NCBI RefSeq assembly: GCF_900104705.1
Contig: NZ_LT629734.1
Coordinates: 2,666,001 to 2,730,000 of the forward strand
Direction: 5' to 3'
DNA from: Agrococcus carbonis
GTDB taxonomy: Bacteria; Actinomycetota; Actinomycetes; Actinomycetales; Microbacteriaceae
DNA length: 64,000 nt
A program made the position numbers and the translations under genes. The notes beneath the pieces are model-generated. The model did not search any database, was not told the origin of the DNA, and worked only from the letters and a program-made list of their open reading frames with translations. This document shows positions 37,691-46,900 of the stretch, piece by piece (positions within the stretch are counted from its first letter, which is position 1; the number at the start of each line of letters is the position of its first letter).

Positions 37691-37945
37691 ATGGCACACA
37701 AGAAGGGCGCATCGTCCACCCGCAACGGTCGTGACTCGAACGCGCAGCGCCTCGGCGTGAAGCGCTTCGGCGGCCAGGTCGTCAAGGCCGGCGAGATCAT
37801 CGTCCGCCAGCGCGGCACCCACTTCCACCCCGGCGCCGGCGTCGGCCGCGGCGGCGACGACACCCTGTTCGCCCTCGAGGCGGGCTCGGTGGAGTTCGGC
37901 ACCAAGGGCGGCCGCAAGGTCGTCAACATCGTCGCCGCGCAGTAG
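37691..37945 (+). CDS. rpmA: 50S ribosomal protein L27
   Basis: 84-aa protein whose N-terminus [10 protein letters not shown] reaches the peptidyl-transferase centre; no cleavable extension of the Firmicute type. The conserved [11 protein letters not shown] and [16 protein letters not shown] are intact. Co-transcribed with rplU and followed by a hairpin before obgE. Confidence 0.97.
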   Translation: MAHKKGASSTRNGRDSNAQRLGVKRFGGQVVKAGEIIVRQRGTHFHPGAGVGRGGDDTLFALEAGSVEFGTKGGRKVVNIVAAQ

Positions 37946-37977
37946 GCGACGCCGCTGACGCGGACACACGATTTCCG

Positions 37978-38007
37978 GAACGGGGCGGGCTTCGGCTCGC
38001 CCCGTTC
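37978..38007 (+). terminator. Hairpin between rpmA and obgE
   Basis: Thirteen-base-pair stem with one G-U pair (37978-37990 with 37995-38007), TTCG tetraloop. Either a terminator or an attenuator that lowers obgE relative to the ribosomal protein genes; obgE starts only 20 nt later. Confidence 0.75.
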
Positions 38008-38027
38008 TCGTATCTGAGGAGGCATCC

Positions 38028-39560
38028 ATGGCGACGTTCGTCGATCAGGTGACGCTGCACCTGCGCGCCGGCAACGGTGGCCACGGCTGCGTCTCCGTCA
38101 AGCGAGAGAAGTTCAAGCCGCTCGCCGGCCCCGACGGCGGCAACGGCGGCGACGGCGGCGACATCGTGCTCGTCGCCGACCCGCAGGTCACGACGCTCCT
38201 CGGCTACCACCGCTCGCCGCACCGCACGAGCGAGAACGGCCAGCCGGGCATGGGCGACCACCGCTCGGGCACCACCGGCGCCGACCTCGAGCTGCCGGTG
38301 CCCGTCGGCACCGTGGTGCGGGATGCGCAGGGCGAGCAGCTCGCGGATCTCGCGCACGCGGGCATGCGGGTCGTCGTCGCCGCGGGCGGCCAGGGCGGGC
38401 TCGGCAACGCCGCGCTCTCGAACCAGAAGCGCCGCGCCCCTGGCTTCGCGCTGCTCGGCACGCCCGGCTTCGAGGGCGACGTCACGCTCGAGCTCAAGAC
38501 CGTCGCCGACGTGGCGCTCGTGGGCTTCCCGAGCGCCGGCAAGTCGAGCCTCGTCGCCGCGATGAGCGCCGCGCGGCCGAAGATCGCCGACTACCCGTTC
38601 ACGACGCTGCACCCCAACCTCGGCGTCGTCGAGTCGGGGCAGACGCGCTACACGATCGCCGACGTGCCGGGCCTCATCGAGGGCGCGAGCGAGGGCAAGG
38701 GCCTGGGGCTCGAGTTCCTGCGGCACGTCGAGCGCGCCTCGGCGCTGCTGCACGTGATCGACTGCGCGACGCTCGAGCCGGGCCGCGACCCGGTGAGCGA
38801 CCTGCAGGTCATCCTGCGCGAGCTCGAGGCGTACGACGTGCCCGCGGGCCACACGCCGCTGCTCGAGCGGCAGCAGCTCGTCGCGCTCAACAAGATCGAC
38901 GTGCCCGAGGCCGAGGAGCTCGCCGAGTTCGTTCGCGCCGACATCGAGGCGATGGGCTTCCGCGTCTTCGAGATCTCGACGGTCGCCCGCAAGGGCCTGC
39001 GCGAGCTGTCGTTCGCGCTCGCCGAGATCGTCGAGGCCGACCGCGCCGCCAAGGCCGTCGAGCCCGAGCCCGAGCGCATCGTGCTGCGGCCGAAGGCGAT
39101 CGACGACGCCGGCTTCGAGATCAAGGTCGAGGGCTCGCACGAGGGGCCGGTCTACCGCATCCTCGGCGCCAAGCCCGAGCGCTGGGTCGCGCAGACCGAC
39201 TTCCGCAACGACGAGGCCGTCGGCTACCTCGCCGACCGCCTCGCGAAGCTCGGCACCGAGGAGGCCCTGCTGAAGGCTGGTGCCGTCGCGGGCGCGACCG
39301 TCGTGATCGGCCCGGGCGCCGGCATCGTCTTCGACTGGGAGCCGACGATCGCCTCCGCCGCCGAGCTCGTCGGCAACCGCGGCACCGACCCGCGCCTCGA
39401 CCAGAGCTCGCGCCGCACGACGCAGGAGCGCCGCGACGAGTACCACCGCCGCATGGACGCGAAGCAGGCCGCCCGCGACGACCTCGCGAGCGAGCGCGAG
39501 GCGGGCCTCTGGAACGACGACGAGGGCTTCGAGGTGCAGCGCTGGGACGAGGAGGCATGA
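38028..39560 (+). CDS. obgE: GTPase ObgE/CgtA
   Basis: Ribosome-assembly and stress GTPase, 510 aa. Glycine-rich Obg domain (1-158, with [16 protein letters not shown]), GTPase domain with G1 GFPSAGKS (166-173), G3 [10 protein letters not shown] and G4 NKID, then the C-terminal OCT domain (about 345-425, [19 protein letters not shown]) and a charged tail. All switch motifs are intact. Its stop overlaps proB (ATGA). Confidence 0.97.
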   Translation: MATFVDQVTLHLRAGNGGHGCVSVKREKFKPLAGPDGGNGGDGGDIVLVADPQVTTLLGYHRSPHRTSENGQPGMGDHRSGTTGADLELPVPVGTVVRDAQGEQLADLAHAGMRVVVAAGGQGGLGNAALSNQKRRAPGFALLGTPGFEGDVTLELKTVADVALVGFPSAGKSSLVAAMSAARPKIADYPFTTLHPNLGVVESGQTRYTIADVPGLIEGASEGKGLGLEFLRHVERASALLHVIDCATLEPGRDPVSDLQVILRELEAYDVPAGHTPLLERQQLVALNKIDVPEAEELAEFVRADIEAMGFRVFEISTVARKGLRELSFALAEIVEADRAAKAVEPEPERIVLRPKAIDDAGFEIKVEGSHEGPVYRILGAKPERWVAQTDFRNDEAVGYLADRLAKLGTEEALLKAGAVAGATVVIGPGAGIVFDWEPTIASAAELVGNRGTDPRLDQSSRRTTQERRDEYHRRMDAKQAARDDLASEREAGLWNDDEGFEVQRWDEEA

Positions 39561-40336
39561 CGACGCTCGACCGCGCCGCGGCCGAGCTGATCGTCATCAA
39601 GGTCGGCTCCTCGTCGATCTCGGGCGAGCGCCGCGGCCAGATCGAGCCGCTCGTCGACGCGCTCGCCGCCCTGCACCGCACCGGCCGCGTCATCCTCGTC
39701 TCCTCCGGTGCGATCTCGACCGGGATGCCGTTCCTCGGGCTCGACGAGCGCCCCGCCGACCTGCCGATGCAGCAGGCGGCCGCGGCGGTCGGGCAGAACG
39801 TGCTGATGAACCGCTACCAGCGCAGCCTCTCGCGCCACGAGGTGATCGCGGCGCAGATCCTCCTCACCGCATCCGACATGGACATGGACTCGCACCGCGT
39901 CAACGCGCGGAACGCCCTCGAGCGCCTGCTCGAGCTGCGGATGCTGCCGATCGTCAACGAGAACGACACGGTCGCGACGCACGAGATCCGCTTCGGCGAC
40001 AACGACCGGCTCGCGGCGCTCGTCGCGAAGCTCGTCGGCGCCGACCGCCTCATCCTGCTGAGTGACATCGAGGCGCTGCGCACGGCGCCGCCGGGGGAGC
40101 CGGGCTCCGAGCCGATCGGCGTCGTGCCCTACGGCGACCCGCTCGAGGGCGTGCGCCTCGGCGCATCGGGCTCGCACATCGGGTCCGGCGGCGCGATGAC
40201 GAAGGTGGATGCGGCGAGGCTCGCCGCCGACGCCGGCGTGCGCGTGACGGTCACCGCGACGCCGCTGCTCGCGCGGCTCGTCGCGGGGGAGCGGCTCGGC
40301 ACCGAGTTCGAGCCGAACCCCGCGCCCGAGCGCTGA
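39557..40336 (+). CDS. proB: Glutamate 5-kinase
   Basis: First enzyme of proline synthesis; phosphorylates glutamate. 259 aa, only the amino-acid-kinase domain: [10 protein letters not shown] at the N-terminus, [41 protein letters not shown] and the late [19 protein letters not shown]. The C-terminal PUA domain of E. coli ProB is absent; single-domain forms are known and the end PER is followed by a normal stop. Coupled to obgE; proA follows 129 nt later with its own promoter. Confidence 0.94.
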   Translation: MTTLDRAAAELIVIKVGSSSISGERRGQIEPLVDALAALHRTGRVILVSSGAISTGMPFLGLDERPADLPMQQAAAAVGQNVLMNRYQRSLSRHEVIAAQILLTASDMDMDSHRVNARNALERLLELRMLPIVNENDTVATHEIRFGDNDRLAALVAKLVGADRLILLSDIEALRTAPPGEPGSEPIGVVPYGDPLEGVRLGASGSHIGSGGAMTKVDAARLAADAGVRVTVTATPLLARLVAGERLGTEFEPNPAPER

Positions 40337-40465
40337 GCGGCGGGCGGCTGGCCGAACGGGCGCGTGTTGCGCGGTGCCGATCCGGTGGGCGTGCGGGGAC
40401 GTGCGGAAGCCGGGGCGGGCCGGCCGGGCCGAGCCCAGCATCCGCCGCGGCCTAGGATCAGAGGC

Positions 40466-41716
40466 ATGGCCGACGACGACTTCGAGCAGCTGCTGACCGC
40501 ATCGCAGCGCGCCGCGCGCGCGCTCGGCGTCGCCCCTGCCGAGCGCCGCCACGCGGCGATCCAGGCAATCGCCGAGGCGATCGAGCGCTCCGCCGGCGCC
40601 ATCCTCGCGGCCAACGCCGAGGACATCGCGCGCGGTCGCGAGAGCGGTCTCGCCGAGGGGCTGCTCGACCGCCTGCTGCTCGACGACGCCCGCATCGCCT
40701 CGCTCGCCGCCGCGGCGCGACAGCTCGCCGAGCTGCCCGACCCGGTCGGCGAGGTGCTGCGCCACCGCACGCTGCCCAACGGGCTCGACCTCACCGAGGT
40801 GCGGGTGCCCTTCGGCGTGATCGGGGTCATCTACGAGGCGCGCCCGAACGTCACGGTCGACCTCGCGTGCATCGCGCTCGGCTCCGGCAACGCGGTCGTG
40901 CTGCGCGGCGGATCGGCCGCCGAGCGCACGAACGCCGTGCTCGTCGAGGCGATGCAGGGCGCGATCGAGGGCGCCGGCCTCCCGCGCGAGTCGGTGCAGA
41001 CGATCGACCGCTTCGGCCGCGACGGCGCCGGCCGCCTCATGCGCGCCCGCGGCCTCGTCGACCTGCTCGTGCCGCGCGGCAGCGCCGCCCTCATCGAGCG
41101 CGTCGTCACCGAGTCGACGGTGCCGGTCATCGAGACCGGCGCCGGCGTCGTGCACGCCTTCGTCGACCGTGCCGCCCAGCTGCCGATGGCGCTCGAGATC
41201 GTGCTGAACGCGAAGGCGCAGCGCACGAGCGTGTGCAACGCGCTCGAGACGGTGCTCGTGCACCGCGAGATCGCCGAGACCGCCGTCCCCGCGCTCGCGG
41301 AGGCGCTCCGCGAAGCAGGCGTCACCGTGCACGCCGACGCGCCGCTGCCGGGCGTCGAGGGCGCCGAGCCGCTCGGCGAGGGCGGCTGGTCGACCGAGCA
41401 CCTCTCGATGGACATCGCGATCGGCGTCGTCGACGACCTCGACGCCGCGATCGAGCACGTCAACCGCTTCGGCACGCACCACACCGACACGATCGTCACC
41501 GACGACCCGGATGCGGCGGGCCGGTTCCTCGCGGAGGTGGACTCGGCGGTCGTGATGCACAACGCATCCACGCGCTTCACCGACGGCGGCGAGTTCGGCT
41601 TCGGCGCCGAGGTCGGCATCTCGACCCAGAAGGCGCACGCGCGCGGCCCCATGGGCCTGCCGGAGCTCACGAGCACGAAGTGGATCGTGCGGGGCACCGG
41701 GCAGGTGCGGGCCTGA
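40466..41716 (+). CDS. proA: Glutamate-5-semialdehyde dehydrogenase (gamma-glutamyl phosphate reductase)
   Basis: Second enzyme of proline synthesis, NADPH-dependent, 416 aa. Catalytic Cys257 in AQRTSVCNALE; the NVTVDLACIALGSGNAVVLR segment and the late FGFGAEVGISTQK are typical. TAGGAT (40453-40458) ends 7 nt before ATG 40466 and there is no spaced RBS, so a leaderless mRNA is likely, giving proA control separate from obgE-proB. Confidence 0.96.
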   Translation: MADDDFEQLLTASQRAARALGVAPAERRHAAIQAIAEAIERSAGAILAANAEDIARGRESGLAEGLLDRLLLDDARIASLAAAARQLAELPDPVGEVLRHRTLPNGLDLTEVRVPFGVIGVIYEARPNVTVDLACIALGSGNAVVLRGGSAAERTNAVLVEAMQGAIEGAGLPRESVQTIDRFGRDGAGRLMRARGLVDLLVPRGSAALIERVVTESTVPVIETGAGVVHAFVDRAAQLPMALEIVLNAKAQRTSVCNALETVLVHREIAETAVPALAEALREAGVTVHADAPLPGVEGAEPLGEGGWSTEHLSMDIAIGVVDDLDAAIEHVNRFGTHHTDTIVTDDPDAAGRFLAEVDSAVVMHNASTRFTDGGEFGFGAEVGISTQKAHARGPMGLPELTSTKWIVRGTGQVRA

Positions 41717-41802
41717 GGGGCCCCGCCGCCGCATCCCGCCGCATCCGCCGCATCCCGCCGCGCCTGAGCCCGCCGCCCCGCCGACCGCGCTAGGCTGGAG
41801 GC

Positions 41803-41988
41803 ATGCACCTGCTTCTGCTCGCGACCGCCGCTGAGGCCGAATCGGCCGGCGCCGAGTTCGCCCCCTACATCGCTGGCGCGATCACCGCTTCGGTCTTCAT
41901 CATCTCGGCCATCGTGCTGCGCTCCTTCCGCGACGTCGCCCACCGCTCCGCCGGCAACGCGACGACCGCCGCCGACCCGCACCACTGA
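41803..41988 (+). CDS. Small single-helix membrane protein
   Basis: 61-aa protein with one clear membrane helix (about 21-40, [18 protein letters not shown]) and a polar C-terminus with histidines. Unknown function; small proteins of this kind are often found between proA and nadD in the family. TAGGCT (41791-41796) lies 6 nt before ATG 41803. Confidence 0.75.
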   Translation: MHLLLLATAAEAESAGAEFAPYIAGAITASVFIISAIVLRSFRDVAHRSAGNATTAADPHH

Positions 41989-41998
41989 CGCCCGGCTC

Positions 41999-42595
41999 GT
42001 GGCAGACCGCCGCCGCCGCCTCGGCATCATGGGCGGCACCTTCGACCCCATCCATCACGGTCACCTCGTGGCCGCGAGCGAGGTGGCGCAGCACTTCGAG
42101 CTCGACGGTGTCGTCTTCGTGCCGACCGGAGAGCCGTACCAGAAGCGCGCCGTCTCGTGGAGCGAGCACCGCTACCTCATGACGGTCGTCGCGACCGCGT
42201 CGAACCCGCGCTTCACCGTGAGCCGCGCCGACATCGAGCGCAGCGGGCCCACCTACACGATCGACACGCTGCGCGACATGCGCGCGCAGCACCCCGACGC
42301 CGATCTCTTCTTCATCACGGGTGCGGATGCGTTCGCGTCGATCGTCGAGTGGAAGGATGCGGACGAGCTCTGGCAGCTCGCGCACTTCGTCGCGGTCACC
42401 CGCCCGGGGCACCAGCTCTCGTTGTCGGAGTACCCCCGCGAGCGAGTCTCACTGCTGGAGATCCCCGCACTTGCGATATCCTCGACCGATTGCCGAGCGC
42501 GCGTCCGCGCCGGGTATCCCGTCTGGTATCTCGTGCCCGACGGGGTGGTTCAATACATCAGCAAGCACGATCTGTACCGGAGACTGTCAGCATGA
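41999..42595 (+). CDS. nadD: Nicotinate-nucleotide adenylyltransferase
   Basis: Joins NaMN and ATP to form deamido-NAD. 198 aa. Nucleotidyltransferase motif [16 protein letters not shown] (8-23), then [16 protein letters not shown] and the late [13 protein letters not shown] (ISSTxxR type). GTG 41999 is 10 nt after the preceding stop. The stop overlaps the next gene (ATGA). It sits in the usual obg-proBA-nadD-rsfS neighbourhood. Confidence 0.95.
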   Translation: MADRRRRLGIMGGTFDPIHHGHLVAASEVAQHFELDGVVFVPTGEPYQKRAVSWSEHRYLMTVVATASNPRFTVSRADIERSGPTYTIDTLRDMRAQHPDADLFFITGADAFASIVEWKDADELWQLAHFVAVTRPGHQLSLSEYPRERVSLLEIPALAISSTDCRARVRAGYPVWYLVPDGVVQYISKHDLYRRLSA

Positions 42596-43752
42596 CCGAC
42601 GCGAACGAGGATCGGCCGCTCACGCGGCGGGAGCTTCGCGCGCGCGAACGCGCTGCTGAGCTCGCCAAGTCGGGCGGCACGCCGCCCGTGCCCGACGCCG
42701 AGCAGCGTCGCGCAGCCGACGAGATGCCCGCGCGCGTCGGCCGCCACTCCACGCCGAGCGTGCCTGCGGCCGAGTCCGACGTGCGCGCGCTCGACGCGCA
42801 GACCGCGGCGCCCGCGCGCCCCGCTCCGGCGGCGCCGCAGCAGGACGACACGGCGACCAAGCCGATCGGCCGCTTCTTCGGCCGCAAGAAGGACAAGGGC
42901 GGCGACGTCACCGAAGCGACCGTCGCCATGGAGCGCGTCGACCCGGCCGCGCAGGGCCTCGACATCGTCGAGGCGCAGCTGCACGAGCCGCCCGCTCCCG
43001 CGTCGCCCAGCGCGCCCGGCCGCGGTGGCGCATCCGTGCCCGCGCCCTGGTCGGCGCGCCGCTCGAGCGCGCAGATCGACGACGTGCAGGGCCTCGACAC
43101 CGTCGACGACGCCCAGGTCGACTCGCTCGAGATCGACGAGGTGCTCGTCGAGCAGCCGCGCGTCTCGTCGCGCCGCATCGCCGACGTCACGCCCGCCGAG
43201 CTCGAGGACCGCCGCGCCAAGCAGGCCGACGCCGACGAGATCATCGTCACCGGGCCGAGCCGCGGCCAGTCGCAGCGCCTGCCCGTCATCGTCAACGTCG
43301 TGCCCGACACCTCCGAGCACCACATCGCCGACCTGCGCGAGCAGGGCGTCGCGGGCTCGGGCGGTGCATCGACGTCGTCGATCACCGCGAACGCGCTCGT
43401 GCTGCCCGCCGGGAGCGAGAGCCCCGACTTCACGCTCGAGGGCGACGACGGCCTGCTCGTCACCGGCTCGATCGACGTGCCCGACGGCTTCGCCTCGAGC
43501 GGCCGCGGCCGCGCCTCGATCGACGGCAACGACGTCGACTCCGATGTCGCCGAGGGCGAGGTGTCGAGCCCCGAGACGGCGCCGGTGCGCGCCTCGAAGG
43601 CGGTCTCGTCCTACGCGAACGCACGCGTGCAGATCGCGCCGCAGAAGCAGCGCTCCAACGCCTGGCCCGTCGCGATCGGCGTCGGCGCCGGTGCGTTCGT
43701 GGTCGGCGTCGGCGGCGTGCTCATCTGGGCGCTGACCCAGGGGATCCTCTGA
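42592..43752 (+). CDS. Large disordered protein with C-terminal membrane helix
   Basis: 386-aa protein with no recognised enzymatic domain. N-terminus is basic and helical ([18 protein letters not shown]). The middle (about 40-350) is Ala/Asp/Ser/Pro-rich and looks disordered. One membrane helix lies at the very end (about 363-383, [22 protein letters not shown]). It is probably tail-anchored with the bulk in the cytoplasm. Coupled to nadD and followed by rsfS; similar disordered proteins occur at this locus in related genera. Function unknown. Confidence 0.8.
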   Translation: MTDANEDRPLTRRELRARERAAELAKSGGTPPVPDAEQRRAADEMPARVGRHSTPSVPAAESDVRALDAQTAAPARPAPAAPQQDDTATKPIGRFFGRKKDKGGDVTEATVAMERVDPAAQGLDIVEAQLHEPPAPASPSAPGRGGASVPAPWSARRSSAQIDDVQGLDTVDDAQVDSLEIDEVLVEQPRVSSRRIADVTPAELEDRRAKQADADEIIVTGPSRGQSQRLPVIVNVVPDTSEHHIADLREQGVAGSGGASTSSITANALVLPAGSESPDFTLEGDDGLLVTGSIDVPDGFASSGRGRASIDGNDVDSDVAEGEVSSPETAPVRASKAVSSYANARVQIAPQKQRSNAWPVAIGVGAGAFVVGVGGVLIWALTQGIL

Positions 43753-43766
43753 ATGCAGCACACACG

Positions 43767-44144
43767 ATGAGCGCGGACGACAAGGCGATCGCGCTCGCGC
43801 GCGCCGCCGCCCGCGCGGCGGACAGGGCACTCGGCGTCGACCAGGTGGCGCTCGACGTGTCGGGGCAGCTGCCGCTGACCGATGTGTTCCTGCTCGTCAC
43901 CGGCCGCAACGAGCGTCAGGTGAGCGCGATCGCGCGCGAGATCGAGGATGCGCTGCTGCTCGAGGGCGCGAAGCCCGTGCGGCGCGAGGGCCGGGCGGAC
44001 GGCCGCTGGGTGCTGCTCGACTTCTCCGACATCGTCGTGCACATCTTCCACGAGGAGGAGCGCACCTACTACCAGCTCGAGCGGCTGTGGCGGGATGCGC
44101 CCGTCGTCGACCTCGAGCTGCCCGAGCACCCCGCCGCGCCGTAG
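43767..44144 (+). CDS. rsfS: Ribosomal silencing factor RsfS
   Basis: Binds L14 on the free 50S subunit and blocks joining with 30S in starvation. 125 aa. Core LPLTDVFLLVTGRNERQVSAI (about 33-53) and GRWVLLDFSDIVVHIFHEEER followed by YYQLERLWRDAP are the RsfS signature. 14 nt after the previous gene, so the last member of the nadD operon. A repeat array starts on its final base. Confidence 0.95.
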   Translation: MSADDKAIALARAAARAADRALGVDQVALDVSGQLPLTDVFLLVTGRNERQVSAIAREIEDALLLEGAKPVRREGRADGRWVLLDFSDIVVHIFHEEERTYYQLERLWRDAPVVDLELPEHPAAP

Positions 44145-44589
44145 GTTGAGGAGGCCGCGAGCCGTCCCCGCAGGTTGAGGAGGCCGCGAGCCGGAGGCTC
44201 GCTGCCGTCACGCAACCGGAGGGTCAGCGAACCGCTCCTCCGTCTCGTGACGCGTGCCGGCTGCGCCGGCGCGCTCCTCGACCAGCGGACAGAGCGGCGA
44301 GGAGCCCCGCAGGTTGAGGAGGCCGCGAGCCGGAGGCTCGCTGCCGTCACGAAACCGGAGGGTCGGCGGTTCGCTCCTCGGTCTCGTGACGCGTGCCGGC
44401 TGCGCCGGCGCGCTCCTCGACCAGCGGACAGGGCGGCGAGGAGCCCCGTAGGTTGAGGAGGCCGCGAGCCGGAGGCTCGCTGCCGTCACGAAACCGGAGG
44501 GTCGGCGGTTCGCTCCTCGGTCTCGTGACGCGTGCCGGCTGCGCCGGCGCGCTCCTCGACCAGCGGACAGAGCGGCGAGCCCCCACCAC
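44144..44589 (+). repeat. Three perfect-phase tandem copies of a 139-bp unit
   Basis: Full units start at 44173, 44312 and 44451, each exactly 139 bp; a 29-bp stub starts at 44144. Each begins AGGTTGAGGAGGCCGCGAG, contains the hairpins GAGCCGGAGGCTC and GCCGGCTGCGCCGGC, CTCGTGACGCG and CGCTCCTCGACCAGCGGACA. Units differ by only a few bases. Located between the convergent rsfS and VOC genes. Confidence 0.9.
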
Positions 44590-44596
44590 CCTCGTC

Positions 44597-44682
44597 CAGT
44601 AGCGCGACGCAGTCGCGCGTATCGAGACCCTGGCGTGCGTCTCGATACGCGCCTACGGCGCTCCTCGACGAGCGGAGAAGAC
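44597..44682. repeat. Palindromic TATCGAGAC/GTCTCGATA element
   Basis: CGCGCGTATCGAGACC and GGTCTCGATACGCGCC-like arms face each other at about 44610-44660, flanked by CTCCTCGACGAGCGG. It belongs to the same family as the copies at 13.4 and 32.7 kb, with different inner hairpins (GCGCGACGCAGTCGCGC). Sits next to the 139-bp array. Confidence 0.7.
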
Positions 44683-44688
44683 GCGGCG

Positions 44689-45567
44689 CTACGCCGCCGG
44701 CGTCAGCGTGATGACGTTCGCCCAGGGGTCGTCGAAGCGCAGGCTGCGGCCGTCGTCGGCGACCGCGACGCCCTTCGCCGTGAGCCGCTCGCGGGCCGCG
44801 CCGAGCGCATCCGCATCGGGCACCCGGATCTCGACCCGGCCGAGGCCGAGGGTGTCGGCGCGACGGCTGGCGCCGCGCGAGTTCCACACGTTCATCGCCA
44901 TGTGGTGGTGGTAGCCGCCGGCGCTCACGAAGAGCGCCGTGTTGCCGAGCGAGGTGGTCTCGGCGAAGCCGAGCGCGTCGACGTAGAACGCGCGCGCCGT
45001 GTCGACGTCGCCGACCTGCAGGTGCACGTGGCCGACCTTCGCCTCGATCGGCGCGGTCGCCGACTGGCCGGCGCCGAACGCGCCGCGGTCGAGGTGCTGC
45101 TGCACGAAGCGGTTGGGGTCGATGAACTCGGTGGTCATGTAGACCTGGCCGTTCGACCAGTGCCACTGGTCGCGGGGCCGGTCGACGTAGAGCTCGACGC
45201 CGTTGCCGTCGGGGTCGGCGAAGTAGAACGCCTCGGACACGTGATGGTCGCCGGTGCCGGCGAACTGGATGTTGGGGATCTGCGTCATCCGCACGACGGC
45301 GGCCGCGAGGGCGGCGTGCGTGGGGTAGAGGATCGCGGTGTGGAACAGGCCCGCGTCGGCGGGGTTCGGGCCGCGCAGGTCGGGCGCCTCCTCGAGCACG
45401 AGGATCGTGCGGCCGTCGACGCCGAGTTCGACGACGCCCGGGCGCTCGGCGACGTGCTCGAGGCCGACGCCGGCGGTGTACCAGTGCACGAGCCGCGACA
45501 GCTTCGCGGTCTTCAGCATCACAGGCCCCATGTCGGTGGCGTCGGGCAGCAGGTCGATCGTGGTCAT
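44689..45567 (-). CDS. VOC family protein, probable extradiol ring-cleavage dioxygenase
   Basis: 292-aa protein with two vicinal-oxygen-chelate modules, the layout of catechol-2,3-dioxygenase-like enzymes (CatE/YfiE type). Metal-ligand regions: HTAILYPTH and HVSEAFYFADPDGNGVELYVDRP in the first module, VGHVHLQVGDVDTARAFYVD and YHHHMAMNVWNSRG in the second. Substrate unknown. ATG 45567 is used; longer frames start only 12 residues earlier. Divergent from the cyclodeaminase-like gene. Confidence 0.85.
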   Translation of the reverse strand: MTTIDLLPDATDMGPVMLKTAKLSRLVHWYTAGVGLEHVAERPGVVELGVDGRTILVLEEAPDLRGPNPADAGLFHTAILYPTHAALAAAVVRMTQIPNIQFAGTGDHHVSEAFYFADPDGNGVELYVDRPRDQWHWSNGQVYMTTEFIDPNRFVQQHLDRGAFGAGQSATAPIEAKVGHVHLQVGDVDTARAFYVDALGFAETTSLGNTALFVSAGGYHHHMAMNVWNSRGASRRADTLGLGRVEIRVPDADALGAARERLTAKGVAVADDGRSLRFDDPWANVITLTPAA

Positions 45568-45656
45568 GGCATCCCTTCCGGTGGATGCAACGCCCCGGCG
45601 CACCGGGCATTCCGAACGCCGGGCATTCCGAGCCGCCCCGGCTACGCTCGCCGACC

Positions 45657-46244
45657 ATGAGCGAGAGCCTGTGGTCGCTGCCCGCCGAGGCGCTGCTGCG
45701 CCGCACCGCGTCCGATGAGCCGGCCCCCGGCAGCGGCGCGGCCGCCTCGGTCGCGGGCGCCTTCGGCCTCGCGCTCGTCGTGAAGGCGCTCGTCATCACC
45801 GACGACGACGGATGCGCTGCGGTGCGCGCGCGGGCCGAGGCGCTGCTCGAGCGCGTGGTCGCGTCGGCCGACCGCGACGCCGAGGCGTTCGCTGCGCTCG
45901 TCGAGGCGCGCGGGGCGGAGGCCGACGATGGCGGCAGCGACACGGCGACCGACGCCGCGACCGCGCGGGCCGCCGCCGTGCCGCTCGACCTCGCCGACGC
46001 GCTCGTGGAGGCGATCGCGCTCGCCGAGGCGGCGGCGCCGCTCGTGAAGGAGGCGCTCGTGAGCGATGCGCGCGCGGGCGCCGAGCTGCTGCGGGCGGCC
46101 GCGCGCACGGCGCTGCTCGCCGCGTCGCTCAACGTCGACGCGCTCGAGTCGCGCGACGCGTCCGGGGCGGGGGAGCTGCGCACGACGACCACGCGCCTCG
46201 ACGACGCCCTGCGCCCGAGGGACGCCGCCCCGGAGCGCCCCTAG
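45657..46244 (+). CDS. Cyclodeaminase/cyclohydrolase family protein
   Basis: 195-aa all-helical protein of the formiminotransferase-cyclodeaminase C-terminal family (also FchA), acting on formimino- or methenyl-tetrahydrofolate. The start SLWSLPAEALLRRTASDEPA then PGSGAAASVAGAFGLALV is the family hallmark, and DAFAAL-like and LNVDALES segments follow. TACGCT (45643-45648) ends 8 nt before ATG 45657. No formiminotransferase partner is nearby, so exact reaction uncertain. Confidence 0.82.
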   Translation: MSESLWSLPAEALLRRTASDEPAPGSGAAASVAGAFGLALVVKALVITDDDGCAAVRARAEALLERVVASADRDAEAFAALVEARGAEADDGGSDTATDAATARAAAVPLDLADALVEAIALAEAAAPLVKEALVSDARAGAELLRAAARTALLAASLNVDALESRDASGAGELRTTTTRLDDALRPRDAAPERP

Positions 46245-46250
46245 GAGCGC

Positions 46251-46724
46251 CTAGCGCCGCCCCAGGTCGCGCTCGAGCACGGGTGCCAGGCGGAAGGGGA
46301 TGAGCTCGCCCATCGACAGCCACGTCTCGGTGCGCTCGACGCCGTCGCACGCGAGCACGAGCTTGTTGACGCGGTAGAGGTCCTCGGCGTCGCGGCACAC
46401 GACCCGCACGAGCACATCCGCCTGACCGGAGAGCCCGAAGGCCTGCACGACCTCGGGGATCTGCCGCAACTGCTCGACGACCTCGTCGATGCGGGGCTGG
46501 TCGACGTGCGTCGCCATGAAGACCGTGAGCGGGTAGCCGAGGGCCGCCGCGTGGAACCTGCGGTCGAAGCCCTGCAGCGCATCCGACGCCTCGAGCGCCG
46601 CGACCCGGTTCTGCACCGTGTTGCGCGCGAGGCCCAGCTGCTCGGCGATCGCGGCGTTCGTGATCCGCGGATGCCGCGTGAGCTCGAGGAGGATCCTCCG
46701 GTCGGTGTCATCGACGATGCGCAT
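46251..46724 (-). CDS. Lrp/AsnC family regulator
   Basis: 157-aa feast/famine regulator. N-terminal helix-turn-helix (VDDTDRRILLELTRHPRITN, then AIAEQLGLARNTVQNRVAAL), C-terminal ligand-binding RAM domain with LSGQADVLVRVVCRDAEDLY. ATG 46724 is chosen over the upstream TTG (46733). TAGATT is 7 nt upstream. Divergent from the branched-chain dehydrogenase operon, so most likely its regulator responding to leucine, isoleucine or valine. Confidence 0.9.
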   Translation of the reverse strand: MRIVDDTDRRILLELTRHPRITNAAIAEQLGLARNTVQNRVAALEASDALQGFDRRFHAAALGYPLTVFMATHVDQPRIDEVVEQLRQIPEVVQAFGLSGQADVLVRVVCRDAEDLYRVNKLVLACDGVERTETWLSMGELIPFRLAPVLERDLGRR

Positions 46725-46726
46725 GG

Positions 46727-46820
46727 TGCGCAATCTAGCGCAGGTGCGGCGCGCGAGGAATGCGCTCGATGCGCAGCAAGCGTGTCGCTGATTGCGCGAA
46801 GTGCGACTCGGGGCTAGCGT
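46727..46820. promoter_or_regulatory. Divergent control region of lrp and the branched-chain operon
   Basis: TGCGC and its complement GCGCA recur: TGCGC/GCGCA around TAGATT (46727-46742), TGCGCTCGATGCGCA (46761-46775) and TTGCGCGAAGTGCGA (46792-46806). The promoter of the operon is TTGCGC (46792-46797), 17 nt, TAGCGT (46815-46820). Multiple phased sites are usual for Lrp proteins; autoregulation is likely since one site covers the lrp promoter. Confidence 0.55.
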
Positions 46821-46900
46821 GACTGCACAGACCCGCGGGCGACCCCGCTCCGCGGATCCGACCGGCGCCCACGAAGCGCTTCGAACGAGGAGGTTCGACC

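Noticed and set aside
39557..40336. proB as a truncated gene because the PUA domain is missing
   Set aside because: The kinase domain is complete, the stop is clean and single-domain glutamate kinases are known.
44175..44602. Open frames of 65-95 codons in both directions in the 139-bp repeats
   Set aside because: They arise because 139-bp repeats shift phase and lack stops; the sequences are the same repeat read in different frames, with no start signals.
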